From: Prostheceraeus crozeri
Lineage: Eukaryota; Platyhelminthes; Polycladida; Euryleptidae
Length of the DNA stretch: 64,000 nt
Reading direction: 5' to 3'
NCBI GenBank assembly: GCA_907163375.1
Contig: CAJQUW010007745.1
Coordinates: forward strand, 84,990 to 148,989
Shown here: positions 9,739 through 20,343 of the stretch, in pieces
How positions within the stretch are numbered: position 1 is the first letter of the stretch
How the letters are laid out: every line of letters begins with the position of its first letter
The notes under the pieces: generated by a model
Told to the model about the DNA's origin: nothing
What the model saw: the letters and a program-made list of their open reading frames with translations, nothing else
Databases searched by the model: none
Position numbers and translations under genes: made by a program

Positions 9739-10760
9739 ATCGAACGTTGAGTTAATGTTTATGAAAAATCTGTTTTATTCGAGAATCAGTATTGTCCGTA
9801 ATGTATGGAAAAGGGAAATGCAAAACATCCTTATTGACCCATTGATTGCTTTGTTTTCTCGTTTTCTTTCGTCGTTGGAGTTTCATGTTCGAAGATCTTA
9901 TGACTTGCTCGTTATATCCGTTCATGCGTAATAAGTTGTCAAATTCTTCTTTGTGCTTTTTGAAAGTAAAACTTTCTGAGCATCGTTCAGAAATTCTTTT
10001 CGTCTCATTCAGTATGAAATTCATTTTCGTCTTTGTTGTATATGTGATTTTTAGAATGTACAAAAATGTTCTTATTTGCAGCTTTCTTATAGAATTCAAA
10101 CTGAAAGTCATTATATGAATTTATAGTGATTGTGAAGTCGAGAAGACTCAGAGTTTTATTATCATTATTAGGATGCTCAACTTCAAATTTTATGTCTAGA
10201 TGTTGAGCATATAGAGATTGTAAAAGATCCAGAGCCTGTTGTTCATTGTTTGCTAAGGCAAAACAATCATCTACGTATCACTTGAATAAGGACAGATGGT
10301 TGATATTTTGAAGAGCATTATTTTCGATTGTATCAATGAAAATTGAAGCCAGTAATCCAGAAAGGGAGTTACCAATCGGTAGGCCTTTGATTTGTTGGTA
10401 AATTGTACCTTGATAATGAAAAAATGTAAAAGGTCTTGTATGTTGTTCAACGATAAACCTTTGATATAGAGAATATTATTGTCTTCAAGCTTGGTAATTA
10501 CGGCCGATATAGCGTCATCAATTGGAATCGAAGTATACATTGATGCGATGTCATAACTGCAGGGATAAAGTTGCTCACTTGTGGTGGTTTTATCGAATTG
10601 ATTAGCTGAGGACTTGATTCAATGTGTGATGGAATATTTTTGAGCATATGCGATGGTAAGTTTGTCAATAACCATGATAATTTCTCGGTTGCTCCTTTTA
10701 TGTTTGAGACAATGGGTCGGATTTTCAATTGGTCAGTTATCGTGAATTTCTCTTTTACTA
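9739..10760 (-). pseudogene. PLE reverse transcriptase, decayed
   Basis: Minus-strand reading gives, in order, KIRPIVSNIKGATEKLSWLL (about 10,725; RT motif 1), SYDIASMYTSIPIDDAI (about 10,540; motif A with its catalytic Asp, reached after a frame change), GLPIGNSLSGLLASIFID (10,385; PLE-type fingers motif), YVDDCFAL (10,280; catalytic YxDD), LLDFTI and a FYKKA-like thumb block (10,130-10,070). The coding sense then runs to about 9,745 and, after removal of the foldback element, continues into the endonuclease. The enzyme would copy its own RNA onto exposed chromosomal 3' ends. At least one stop and several frame changes are present. Confidence 0.75.
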
Positions 10761-10774
10761 ACTTTTACTATCTT

Positions 10775-10897
10775 TTATGCCTTCTTTTAACATTGTGCTG
10801 GTATGGCTTTAGTATGTAAAGCATACCACACTTGAAATAACATACGAAAAGCATACAAATATATACAAAGAGAATACAGAAATATACCAAAAAAAAA
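10775..10897 (-). mobile_element. MITE fragment (copy D)
   Basis: About 120 bases match copy B over roughly 1,660-1,775 (TTTTAACATTGTGCTGGTATGG, then the ACATACGAAAAGCATAC zone), in B's orientation. Only this subterminal part survives. It abuts the 5'-truncated PLE. Confidence 0.75.
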
Positions 10898-12251
10898 CTA
10901 GATTTAGATTGTACAAATTCCGAAAAGGGGAGTCTTTGACTTTTTCAGGTCTTCGACAAAGTATTGGGCAAAGTAGTAATTGTTCAAAGAAATCGAAGAC
11001 GGAACGCGTGAATTTGTGAATGGAGGCTATACACAGGAAGTATTGACTAAAGGTAATTCATACAAAGTATACTTTGGCTAATAACGCGTGTTCGAATCCT
11101 ATTTGTATGCATCAACGGTATGCATGCAATATTGTAACATGCGCGAATGAAACGCAAATCCTGGTCGAGTTCCTGCTGATGAGCTCATTACTAACAAGTT
11201 TAATCATATTAAGTATCACATTTTTCATCATTCTTAGACACGTCTTGCTGAACTTTTGAATGATTCTTAACACCTGTAGAGAACGAACCATGCTTCCTTG
11301 TCAGCATCTCATAACTTTATCTTCATCTTAATCTCAAACACTTCTATCTTCTTACTCAATCACAGCAGGGATCCTTAGTCGGCAGTACAGGTCTGTGTTG
11401 TGTCAATTTTCAAATGACCAATCATCCGTCATCGTTAGAACAAAGTTGACCAACTTGATAAAGTATCACCCACACGTTGTAGTAAGTATACCAGTAGAAT
11501 TCGTAGTCGAGGAACGTTCAAGTGAACAATTTTTCATAATTCGTATAAGTGATTCCAATTAAGTTAAGTCCTTACTATATCGCATGTACTTGCATTAGTC
11601 CCTTGCCTACTGAAGCCTTATAAGACTGTGGATAGGAGTTTACATTAATAGAGTTACATGTAGATTTCTTTGTGCCTAATTAATTGACATGATAGAATTC
11701 TTGGATGATAAATTTTGATTTAATTACTGGCACCAGTCATTTTTAGTTTAGTATATTGCTTTTACCTTATTGATTGATTGTACTAAAATGCGGTGTGAAC
11801 ATGTGATAACATATCCTTCAGGATATCCAAAAGGCGTATTGATTTGTTTTATTGAGTGAAAGATAATTCTGCATGAATCATCGAAAACAGGGCTCGGTGC
11901 AAATTGTATTTTTATCTCAAGTAATGAATACTTGACTGCGGTAGCGTGCGGTTGTGTCGTCTCTCACGTCTGATAAGTTTCATTTGTGGTGCGGATACCA
12001 TCTGATGCAGAGTTCATTCATATTGGAAATTTATATATTCGTGATCCTTGTCTTGCAGTGAATCGATTGGTGTATTTAATTTCATCGTGGAATTGTTCTT
12101 CGCAGTGCTATCCTTGGATTTGTGTTGTGTTGATATTCGTGTCAGTGTGCGCATGCGCAGATCTTGGTGAACTCTTGTCCACGGTCCCTCATTCATTTGC
12201 TTTCTTTTGTGTCTATCGTGATATTGGTGTACAACCCAGTCGTTTGTCATC
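10898..12251. other. Unassigned sequence upstream of the LINE
   Basis: No exon, RNA gene or repeat was recognised. The last few hundred bases could be the LINE's 5' untranslated region, but its start cannot be placed without other copies. Confidence 0.4.
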
Positions 12252-12334
12252 TGTTCCAGTGGTCAAGTAGTCTAAAGGTTCCACGATTTTTGCATTGAGT
12301 TACAACTACCCTGGTTCAAATCTGCCTAGTGCTT
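12252..12334 (+). other. tRNA-like sequence with A- and B-box matches just upstream of LINE ORF1
   Basis: TGGTCAAGTAGTC at 12,260-12,272 resembles a tRNA-Leu/Ser A box, and GGTTCAAATC at 12,313-12,322 fits the B box, about 50 bases apart. The acceptor arms do not pair convincingly, so this is not a functional tRNA gene. It may be a tRNA-derived SINE head, a pol III-like promoter in the LINE 5' region, or chance. Confidence 0.3.
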
Positions 12335-12364
12335 GTAGTTAATTTTTGGTATTTTGCATCCAAT

Positions 12365-13099
12365 ATGCCGTCTACTCCTGTGAATACTAGGTCAAAAGGT
12401 GTGACATCTGCAGCTTTGACTTTGCAAGATGTTAAAGCCCTTCTCGACAATAGCAAGAATGAGATTGTTAGCCTGTTGAAACCTGAATTGGACCGTATTG
12501 CATCTTCACTTGAGGCTGTTCACAAACGTATCGACTGCATTGAGAATTCTGTCTCTGAAATGAAATCGATTGTCTCAAAACATGAAGAGCAAATCAAGGC
12601 TGTTGGTGTGCTTCTTAATTCGACTCTATCGCAAGAAAGTATCCATAATTATATGTCTGTGGAGATTGATGAACGCCTTTATTGGCTCAATAATGTCATT
12701 ATATCGGGAATCCAAGAGTCTGCTGGTTCTATCGATGAACGAATTGCTGAAGATGAAAAGAAAATTGTTCACATGTTGAATGAGCTTGGTAAGCCTATTG
12801 AAGTTGGTTCCATAGTCAAGATGCAGCGTATTGGTCCTGCTGGTTCTCATGCTAGACTACTGCGGTTAACCCTTGATGGTTTGCATTCAAGAAATTCTCT
12901 CTTGTCGAAAGCCAAAAATTTACGGAAATCAGATTCTTTTCGGAACGTTTTTGTGAACTCGGATAGAACAAAGGCTCAAAGGTTAGAATTGAAAAGGCTG
13001 AGAGATGAATTAAGGGATAGAAAATCAAAAGGTGAAAATGTGACTATATATAATTGTCAGGTTGTTGATCGTAATGACGTGTCTGGAAATTTTCATTGA
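12365..13099 (+). CDS. LINE ORF1 protein, coiled-coil RNA-binding type (244 aa)
   Basis: The frame is open further upstream to a GTG at 12,329, but the first ATG, giving MPSTPVNTRSKG, is at 12,365. Residues about 25-80 are heptad-like (ALLDNSKNEIVSLL, LEAVHKRIDCIENSVSEM), then WLNNVIISGIQES resembles the conserved NNVIIsGipE motif of L1/CR1-type ORF1 proteins, and the rest is a basic domain (KAQRLELKRLRDELRDRK). Such proteins trimerise and package LINE RNA. The frame is intact to its stop, better preserved than the downstream ORF2, and it ends right at the start of the endonuclease coding sense. Confidence 0.7.
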   Translation: MPSTPVNTRSKGVTSAALTLQDVKALLDNSKNEIVSLLKPELDRIASSLEAVHKRIDCIENSVSEMKSIVSKHEEQIKAVGVLLNSTLSQESIHNYMSVEIDERLYWLNNVIISGIQESAGSIDERIAEDEKKIVHMLNELGKPIEVGSIVKMQRIGPAGSHARLLRLTLDGLHSRNSLLSKAKNLRKSDSFRNVFVNSDRTKAQRLELKRLRDELRDRKSKGENVTIYNCQVVDRNDVSGNFH

Positions 13100-13137
13100 G
13101 GGATTTTACATACACAGAGAACAAAGTGTTTCCTACT

Positions 13138-13478
13138 ATGCTCCTAATGAACGCTAGATCCCTTTTGCCTAAGTTTGATGAACTTTGTGCTGTTTTGTCA
13201 TGTTTGCATCTTGGTATTGTAATGATAACGGAATCATGGTTACGTTCTAATATTTCGGATGATATTATTAGTATTCATGGTTATAATTTGTTTCGTTGTG
13301 ACCGTATAAATCGAATCGGAGGGGGTGTTTGTGCTTACATATCATCTAATTTCCCGTGTTTTCCTGCTGCATACTCTTCTTTTCCGTCTGAAATAGAAGT
13401 TTTATCACTGCGTATACCTTCTTTGCATATGTTTGTGGTCTGTACGTATATTCCTCCTGGTTTAAAAGTCAATGTGCT
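13138..13478 (+). pseudogene. LINE ORF2 endonuclease, N-terminal half
   Basis: Translation from ATG 13,138 gives MNARSLLPKFDEL (the N-terminal catalytic Asn region), VMITESWL (catalytic Glu), FRCDRINRIGGGVCAYI and VVCTYIPPGLKV. These are the first blocks of apurinic endonuclease-like LINE nucleases. The next block, with GDFN, is absent here and found at 15,060. Sense is lost at about 13,478 where the inserted LINE begins. Confidence 0.75.
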
Positions 13479-15004
13479 CAATAGAATGTGCTCGGTGGTT
13501 CATCGACATCTCGTCGCATTAAAGCTGAAACAGGCTACCGGTTACGACGGTATTTGTGCATTTCTGTTGCGAGAAAGTGCTGATTTTATATGTGATCCCC
13601 TAGCAGACATTTACACAGCTTCAGTGAATTCACGAACCTTTCCGACTTACTGGAAAAATGCCTATGTAAAACCTATCCCTAAAGTAAGAAATCCATCCAT
13701 TTCAGACTTTCGCCCGATTTCATTGCTGCCGATAATTTCAAAGCTATTTGAACGAATTGTGTTGCTATCCATGAAGCCTACATTTGTTCAATCATTTGGT
13801 AGTGAACAGCATGCCTTTCGGCCTCTCGGCTCAACGAGTAGTGCCCTTATAGATATACTTGACTGCATTACGGCCTATATGGAAGATCAGGAAAATCTTT
13901 ATGTCAGGCTTGCATCTCTCGACTTTTCCAAGGCCTTCGATAAAATCCACTATAATAGAATGATCAAAACTATAACAAGGGCTTCATTTTGTGGCTTTCT
14001 TCATTTTTGTCAAATCGATGCCAACCATTATGCACAAATGGCAGTATCGGTCCTTTGTCTTATGTAAAGTCCGGTGTGCCTCAGGGTTCTACTTTCGGGC
14101 CATATCTTTTTTCCATCTTTATCGGGACTCTGACAATAAAATCTCAGAGTGGAAAGCTTGTCAAGTATGCTGATGACCTCACTCTTATTGAATCCTGTAC
14201 GAAACATCAGCCGAATCCAGATCATATGTCAATTGTATCATCGTGGTCGCATGTGAACAAACTATTTTTGAACTCAAGGAAGTGCAAACAGATGTTTTTT
14301 CGTCGCAAAAAGGATGCTCCCACATTTGCTTACACAGATGTTGAGCTTGCTAGCACAATTTCTATTCTTGGTGTAACATTCACAGATGACTTAAAGTGGA
14401 ACAAGCATTTTGATAACATTTTACTGTCTGCAACTCGTCGTTTGTATGTGATACGCACTCTAAAACCATATGTTTCCAAAGAAAAGTTGCTAGAAGTATT
14501 CCACAGTTGTATCGTTTCACTTTTGATGTATGCAACTCCTTTATTTTGTGATATGTCAACTGAAATATGTCACAGAATCAAGAAATTTCGAAAACGCGCC
14601 CATCGTTTAATTTGTAGCCAAGAGTGTAAATGCTCAATCATCCCTGATTTCGATAACATGCATAAAAGTTTGTCGTGTAAATTTCTTACAAAGTGTAAAT
14701 CTCCAGATCATCCTTTACATGAACATGTGCCTCCAAAAATGCCTTGTACTGGACATTTTTGTTTACCTCATTTTTCAACGTTTAGACGTCAGAATTCATT
14801 TTTTATCTGGTGTTGCATGATTGATAACGCTGCTGAAATCTGACCTCTCCATTACTGTTGTATAATGTATATTTGTCAAAGCCTGCATGTTACAGAAAGT
14901 GATCATTTTATATGTAAGTTCGTGCTGATTTGCTATTTCTGTGTTTGTATATTTGATTTCTATTTACTTTCAATAAACGCATTACTTACTTACTTACTTA
15001 CTTA
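13479..15004 (+). mobile_element. Inner 5'-truncated CR1-like LINE with TTAC tail
   Basis: It begins inside the RT N-terminal region (LKQATGYDGICAFLLRES) and ends with AATAAA (14,972-14,977) followed by TTAC repeats (14,982-15,004). A 5'-truncated start and a short tandem 3' tail are typical of target-primed insertion. It lies inside the endonuclease of the outer LINE of the same broad family. The exact 5' border and target duplication could not be fixed by eye. Confidence 0.65.
13488..14843 (+). pseudogene. Inner LINE reverse transcriptase, one frameshift
   Basis: Conserved blocks: TGYDGICAFLL, DFRPISLLPIISKLFERIV (RT 1), EQHAFRPLGSTSSALIDIL, ASLDFSKAFDKI (motif A, catalytic Asp), then a frame change near 13,985, SGVPQGSTFGPYLFSIFI (motif B), KYADDLTLIE (catalytic YADD), and LGVTFTDDLKWNKHFDNIL (thumb). 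The C-terminal part (RKRAHRLICSQECKC to HPLHEHVPPKMP) matches the corresponding end of the outer LINE. No endonuclease is present. Confidence 0.8.
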
Positions 15005-15006
15005 GA

Positions 15007-15555
15007 ACTACTGCATTTTTTGTTGATATGCTGGATACTGAGTTGTTACGGTATCCCAGTTCACATTTTGTTATTTGTGGGGATTTCAACCAGTTTGACA
15101 CATCTATATTTTCTCAGCAATTTTCTATGCGTAACTATGTGACAGTACCTACTCGTGTAAATTCTTTGTTGGATCAGATTTGGTTATCCCATGCCCTTAC
15201 TGACTGCTATTTGGAAGATGCTAGGGTGGGCCCTCCGATCAGTTCATCAGATCATAATATTGTTATTTTGGATGGAAGGCATAAAGCAAGTACAGTTAAG
15301 CAGATAACGAAAGTATGGGATTTTAGAAGATCAAATGTCGATATGTTTTTGTATCTTTTGTCAATTGGATTACAAGACTTTGCCACTAGAATGGAAGGTT
15401 CATCTGTCGATGATATGTGCCATGACTTTTATTGTATTTTTCATGCTGCATTATCATTTATCCCATTTACCTACGTGGCCTTTTCTAAGAACGACAAGCC
15501 ATGGATCACTCCGATTTTGAAAGATTTAATCAACAAGCGTTTGGAGTGCATATAG
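15007..15555 (+). pseudogene. LINE ORF2 endonuclease, C-terminal half (outer element)
   Basis: The sense resumes directly after the TTAC tail with RTTAFFVDML, then HFVICGDFNQFD (catalytic Asp/Asn), YVTVPTRVNSLLDQIWLS, and PPISSSDHNIVILD (the SDH motif). KPWITPILKDLINKR marks the link to RT. A stop follows ECI at 15,555; sense continues in another frame (KNIWKVVNETRGKSNA, about 15,655-15,705). Confidence 0.8.
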
Positions 15556-15879
15556 ACTCAGAAATTGGCCACTATATTTTCATTATAAAGATCGTGTTAA
15601 AAATGAATTGATAAAAGCAAAACGTATATGGACTAAAAAGCACATCAATTCTTCTAAAAATATTTGGAAAGTTGTTAATGAGACCAGAGGTAAAAGTAAT
15701 GCATGTGTTTTCGGTTCGCTTATCAATACTTATGGTGGTATTGATTGCTTTCTTCATTGTGTTTCTTCATTGTGCAAGTACTTGTGGGCAACTTTAATTA
15801 TGAAGATGATGATGATTCTTGTGATATTCAGGATGTGACTTGAGATATTGAATTCTGTCCTTTTGTTATTGCCAATGCA

Positions 15880-17235
15880 TTGAAATCCATCAAGTTATCA
15901 ACTGCTGTTGGTAGTGATGGTATACCAAATCGCCTCATACGTGATGCTGCAGTGCTGTTGTCAGATCCAATCTATCATATTTTCAAAAGGTCTTTAGCAG
16001 ACAGAATTTTTCCTGCATGTTGGAAATCAGCAGATGTTATTTTGGCTCCGAAATGTAGAAACCCGAAAATTACAGACTTTCGCCCAATTTCGCTCACCCC
16101 CGTGCTCAGTAAAATTTTTGAAAGACTTGTGCTCAACCATATGATGTCAAGCATTAATGAATTGTATGGTTCTCATCAATTTGCCTTCAGGAAGCATGGG
16201 TCCACTGATGCTGCACTTGTTCGTATGCATGACTATATAACAGAGTGCCTGGATAAATCTGATGTCAAAACTGTTCGAATGACATGCTTAGATCTATTGA
16301 AAGCTTTTGACAAAGTTTTGCCAAGTCTGATGATCCATCGCCTTAAAAGTGCTGGATTGAATGGTGGTTTTATCCTTTGGATAAAGAGTTACTTAACTTC
16401 TCGTTCTCAAAGAATAAAGTTGAATGGCGTTTACACTTCTCCTGTTGTTGTGCCATCTGGTCTGCCCCAGGGTTCGGTGCTTGGACCAGTATTATTTGCT
16501 TCGTTCATGGGCTCCTTGAATGTTAACTCAGAGGCAGTTGTAGTGATATATGCTGATGATATGACTTTAATAGAGCCGATATTCAAGGATAGTGATTTGC
16601 CTAATAATCTGCACTACATTGAAAGTTGGATGGATATGAACAAGATGTCTTTGAATCTGAAGAAGTCTCAGCAGCTGATTTTCAAGAAAGGTAACTGTTC
16701 TTCGGCTGAGCTTGCCTACGATAATATTAGTCTAACCAAAGCAATAAAGATCCTTGGTGTTAAGTGGAACGACGGCTTGGATTGGTCTTCGCATATAGAG
16801 AGAATTCTGAAGCTTGCGTCACAAAAGCTCTATGTTATTCGTGTCTTGAAACCATACCTCTCTTGTGATAATTTACGTATGGTTTATAATTCCATCATTT
16901 TATCAATTTTGTTGTATGCTGCTCCTGTTTTTGTAGGGCTTCCCAAGACTTTAGAGCAGAAACTTGAATTATTTCACAAAAGAGCACATAGAATAATTTG
17001 TAGCAAGTATTGTGGATGTTGTTTCTTTCCATCTGTTTTGTCCTTGCGTGAAAAACGTGCATATAATCTCCTTAGTAGATGTGAGACATATGTATTCCAT
17101 CCTTTACACGAATTTTTGCCTGTGCGTATGCCAAGAACTAATAAGCTATGTTTACCACCGATCAGCACTTCAAGAAGACTTCACTCATTTTTCCCTTGGT
17201 CCTGTGTTTTAATGAATTCTTCGACATCATTATGA
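15880..17235 (+). pseudogene. LINE ORF2 reverse transcriptase (outer element)
   Basis: A long uninterrupted stretch of about 450 aa: STAVGSDGIPNRLI, FRPISLTPVLSKIFERLVL, HQFAFRKHGSTDAAL, TCLDLLKAFDKVLPSLM (motif A, with Leu instead of the usual Phe/Tyr after LD), SGLPQGSVLGPVLFASFM (motif B), IYADDMTLIE (catalytic YADD), ILGVKWNDGLDWSSHI, and a Cys/His-containing C-terminus (RAHRIICSKYCGCC to HPLHEFLPVRMP). Frameshifts upstream separate it from the endonuclease, so the element is not autonomous as sequenced, though the RT itself looks intact. Confidence 0.85.
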
Positions 17236-17447
17236 TATTCGTGTTTAGTGTTGACAACAAATCGTACATGTAAAGTTGATAAATTTGTAATTTTGCATGG
17301 TTTTGAATGAATTATTTTGTACACTATTATTTGTCTTATTGTTCTCATGATTGTAACTCTCGATTTTCATTATTTCAAATATAAACACTTTACTTCTACT
17401 TCTACTTCTAATATGGAAGAATACTTCCATTCTTGCAAAACCCTTAA

Positions 17448-18105
17448 CCCTTGACCACCGAAAAGGGGTCTTCTGCTCCCCCAGCCATGTTTGAATGCTT
17501 CTGTATCGAAGACAATATACGTTACGCAGTTGTAACTTCAGATGTTTAAGTTTTTGAATATTGATTTTAGTTTCATTTAGTAAACGTTGAAACGGTACGA
17601 TTCTCTATGAAATAAAATTAAACATTCTCAAATTAACCTGCAAGTTTCCTTTCATCGACGGAAAGGGGTCTTTTTGGCACCCAGCAATGTACACACAGAG
17701 ACACACACAGTCAGCAGAGAATGAATACATTGTTGGCATGAGATGATATTCAATCGCTCATCGCAGTCGTATGTGCATTTCCGAGTTGAATAGAATGATT
17801 GATGTTAGCGTTTGCAAGTGAACACGCGCGCAGGAGGTTTCACACAACAAATGGAATCGCTGCAGTGATTGTTGCAAATGAACATTGACTTTTCTATGTG
17901 ATATTAAGTAAAAAGGCCATGTGCCTGCTGATTTTCCTAAGATATAATGACACAGTTGCTTATTAATGCAATTTCCGTGTTTTTGATATAAAAAATAGCT
18001 GCGTAATTAAGTTAATTGCTAAAAGGGTGTATTAAAAAATACATGGGGGTCCATTTGTCCTCTTTTCGTTGATAGTGATTGAAACATGTTTTCGGTGGTT
18101 AAGGG
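17448..18105. mobile_element. 658-bp TTAA MITE, piggyBac-type termini
   Basis: TTAA at 17,444-17,447 and 18,106-18,109 flank an element with 17-bp inverted ends, CCCTTGACCACCGAAAA and TTTTCGGTGGTTAAGGG (one mismatch). AAAGGGGTC-type motifs repeat near both ends (17,462; 17,662). No coding capacity is visible. TTAA duplications and CCC ends are piggyBac traits; the ends resemble those of the element at 163 (CCCGTTAAACGCCGAA). It lies between the LINE tail and the 3' end of the host gene. Confidence 0.8.
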
Positions 18106-18186
18106 TTAAAATTGGTTATTTGTCCTATCTGTTAATCTGAAGGTGAACTTTGCATCATAATAATTCGGCTATTGCGTGACAAACTC

Positions 18187-18192
18187 TTTATT
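18187..18192 (-). promoter_or_regulatory. AATAAA polyadenylation signal of the coiled-coil gene
   Basis: AATAAA on the minus strand lies 16 bases past the stop codon at 18,209-18,211. Its position directly downstream of a long terminal exon supports that exon being genuine, with a very short 3' untranslated region. Confidence 0.6.
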
Positions 18193-18208
18193 TTGTGAAC
18201 TCTCACAG

Positions 18209-19168
18209 TTACATGAAATTGACTGCTCTCATAGACAACAATTTAGCATTTGGTGGTTTCGGGTCAGGCCTTGGCTTTGCTTCACGTGGAACACGTCTTG
18301 AATGATATGAGAACGGAATATTGACCGGTTGACTTGATCGACGAGGTTCCTTCTTCCCGGTACTCGGCACTAACGGAGGAACTGGTCGAGCGTGTGAATA
18401 CGAAGCAGTTTCTTGTGGAGGAAGAGGATTTTCTACAGTTGGTGCTGCTTGAATAACAATTCTCTGTTGTTTTTCCGCTTTGACTTTCTGTAACTCGACT
18501 TCTAGTGCACGAATTTTAGCGTTGAGAGTGTCACGTTCTTCACCGGGAAGTGGAATGCCTTTCAAATCTTCAGGCACTTCATCAGGTGTCAGTAATCCCT
18601 TTATAAATCGCCGTAGAAGTTCTGTTTCTGCTTTCTGAAGCTCCATTTGCTCATCGTGTCGCAATACAAGACTGGAAAAGGCGTGGCGGAGAGTCTGACT
18701 ATATTCCGCTCCATCGGGGTGCTCAGAGGAAACTGATGATTTCATCTGAGACAGCAAGAAGTTCACAGTTTCGAGAAGAAGTTCGTACTGGCGTTTCACG
18801 TCCCTGAGATGCTCCAGCTCATGCAGCATGTGTCCTACCATCTGTTGAAGATGTTGTATCCGACGTCCAGTGTCAAATTCCTTCTGAAGGTTGTCGAGAG
18901 AGGTTTCCTCCCGGATTAGAGGCTGTTTCTTTCGTCGAGCGACTGCTGCGGGATCGAATTCACCGAGTCGATTCTCTAGGTGTCCTGCAAACGCTGTGTA
19001 GAGATTAACGGACTCTTGCAGTCTTCGAAGAGCACTGTCGTTCGCCATGTTGAACTTCGCGGCCACTTGAACGTTGCTGGAAAGTTTCTCGATGTCTCGT
19101 TGCAGATTCATGCGAGTATTTGAGGCGTCATGCTCTTTCTCCACGAGAAGTTTCTCCAGTTCTATTAC
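18209..19168 (-). CDS. Terminal exon of the CARD-coiled-coil gene (319 aa plus stop)
   Basis: The exon follows an acceptor TTCTTCTTCAG at 19,169 and opens in phase 0 with VIELEKLLVEKEHD. Coiled-coil-prone stretches lie at about residues 1-40, 125-165 and 225-250; between them are hydrophobic helical segments (VGHMLHELEHL, LLETVNFLLSQM, LLRRFIKGLL). The last 70 residues are Pro/Arg/Lys-rich and probably disordered, ending SMRAVNFM. Base composition is richer in GC and codon use more even than in the surrounding repeats, as for a constrained host gene. I do not recognise the family by name. It could be a scaffold or cytoskeletal protein. It is separated from the previous exon by a 16.7 kb intron filled with satellite. 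Confidence 0.8.
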   Translation of the reverse strand, partial: VIELEKLLVEKEHDASNTRMNLQRDIEKLSSNVQVAAKFNMANDSALRRLQESVNLYTAFAGHLENRLGEFDPAAVARRKKQPLIREETSLDNLQKEFDTGRRIQHLQQMVGHMLHELEHLRDVKRQYELLLETVNFLLSQMKSSVSSEHPDGAEYSQTLRHAFSSLVLRHDEQMELQKAETELLRRFIKGLLTPDEVPEDLKGIPLPGEERDTLNAKIRALEVELQKVKAEKQQRIVIQAAPTVENPLPPQETASYSHARPVPPLVPSTGKKEPRRSSQPVNIPFSYHSRRVPREAKPRPDPKPPNAKLLSMRAVNFM

Positions 19169-19591
19169 CTGAAGAAGAACAACGTTATTAGAGAGCAATT
19201 TGATGAAAATTTAAATTCAAATCTGAAGGCATGAGACTTATAGGTGCGTAGCATTGTCAAAAATTTATAAATGAGAAGAAATGAGACGAACTTCCAGCAA
19301 GAACTTGACACGATCGATTTGCAAGATCACCTGCAGACAATTACCTCATTAAAGAGCTCATGTGAAAGCCATAACCAATGTAATGCACAGAGACGAAATA
19401 CTGAAATATGCTAACAATGAATTCAATAATTATTATGACTGAAGATGATAGAGAAGACGCTTCTCTAAAGGAAAACTATGGATATGTGCATACTATTGTA
19501 TTCATATTTTATTGCAGCTAATTACATGTACATGTATAGTCAGTTAATTTTCCAGTTGATGGCTATGTAAACGGACTACTATAGTCCTGCA

Positions 19592-20343
19592 TAGTCCTGC
19601 AACCAGCATGAGTTTCTGCAGGGAACGAGGCCGACAGTGAGACTTTCACAGAATAATGTACACCTCACAGTCCGGCAGCCAGCACGAGTTTCTGCAGGGA
19701 ACGAGGCCGACAATGAGACTTTCACAGAATGATGTACACCTCACAGTCCGGCAGCCTGCACGAGTTTGTGCAGGGAACGAGGCCGACAATGAGACTTTCA
19801 CAGAATGATGTACACCTCATAGTCCGGCAGCCAGAGCGAGTTTCTGCAGGGAACGAGGCCGACAATGAGACTTTCACAGAATGATGTGCACCTCATAGTC
19901 CGGCAGCCAGCACGAGTTTCTGCAGGGAACGAGGCCGACAATGAGACTTTCACAGAATGATGTACACCTCATAGTTCGACAGCCAGCACGAGTTTCTGCA
20001 GGGAACGAGGCCGACAATGAGACTTTCACAGAATGATGTACACCTCATAGTGCGGCAACCAGCATGAGTTTCTGCAGGGAACGAGGCCGACAATGAGACT
20101 TTCACAGAATGATGTACACCTCATAGTCCGGCAGCCAGCACGAGTTTCTGCAGGGAACGAGGCCGACAATGAGACTTTCACAGAATGATGTACACCTCAC
20201 AGTCCGGCAGCCAGCACGAGTTTCTGCAGGGAACGAGGCCGACAATGAGACTTTCACAGAATGATGTACACCTCACAGTCCGGCAGCCAGCACGAGTTTT
20301 TGCAGGGAACGAGGCCAAAAATGAGACTTCCACAGAATGATGC
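19592..20343 (-). repeat. Left arm of locus 2: 10 x 76-bp units, minus orientation
   Basis: Ten head-to-tail units beginning with CAGTCCGGCAGCCAGCACG or variants, each containing GAACGAGGCCGACAATGAG. Orientation is opposite to the right arm. Confidence 0.9.

Larger units (their letters stand above)
7262..10760 (-). mobile_element. Penelope-like retroelement (RT then GIY-YIG), interrupted by a foldback transposon
   Basis: On the minus strand the order is reverse transcriptase (10,760-9,740), [foldback insertion 9,735-8,251], GIY-YIG endonuclease (8,247-7,880), then 3' sequence ending with a hammerhead-like motif near 7,264. This is the canonical PLE domain order. The 5' part is missing: the RT begins around conserved motif 1 and abuts MITE fragment D at 10,775. 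Two small MITE or palindrome insertions sit in the 3' region. Stops and frameshifts make it inactive. Confidence 0.75.
12365..17412 (+). mobile_element. CR1-like LINE retrotransposon, interrupted by a younger 5'-truncated LINE
   Basis: Outer element in order: ORF1 (12,365-13,099), endonuclease N-terminal half (13,138-~13,478), [inserted LINE ~13,479-15,004], endonuclease C-terminal half (15,007-15,555), RT (15,880-17,235), and a short 3' tail of TACTTC repeats (17,391-17,409). The endonuclease halves are complementary: the first stops after CTYIPPGLKV and the second starts just before HFVICGDFNQFD, the next conserved block in apurinic-type endonucleases. APE-type EN, CR1/Jockey-like RT and a microsatellite-like 3' end fit the CR1/L2 group; the exact clade is not assigned. 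Confidence 0.75.

Noticed and set aside
12252-12334. A functional tRNA-Leu or tRNA-Ser gene
   Set aside because: A and B boxes are present but the acceptor stem does not pair and no clear anticodon arm forms. It is retained only as a tRNA-like feature.
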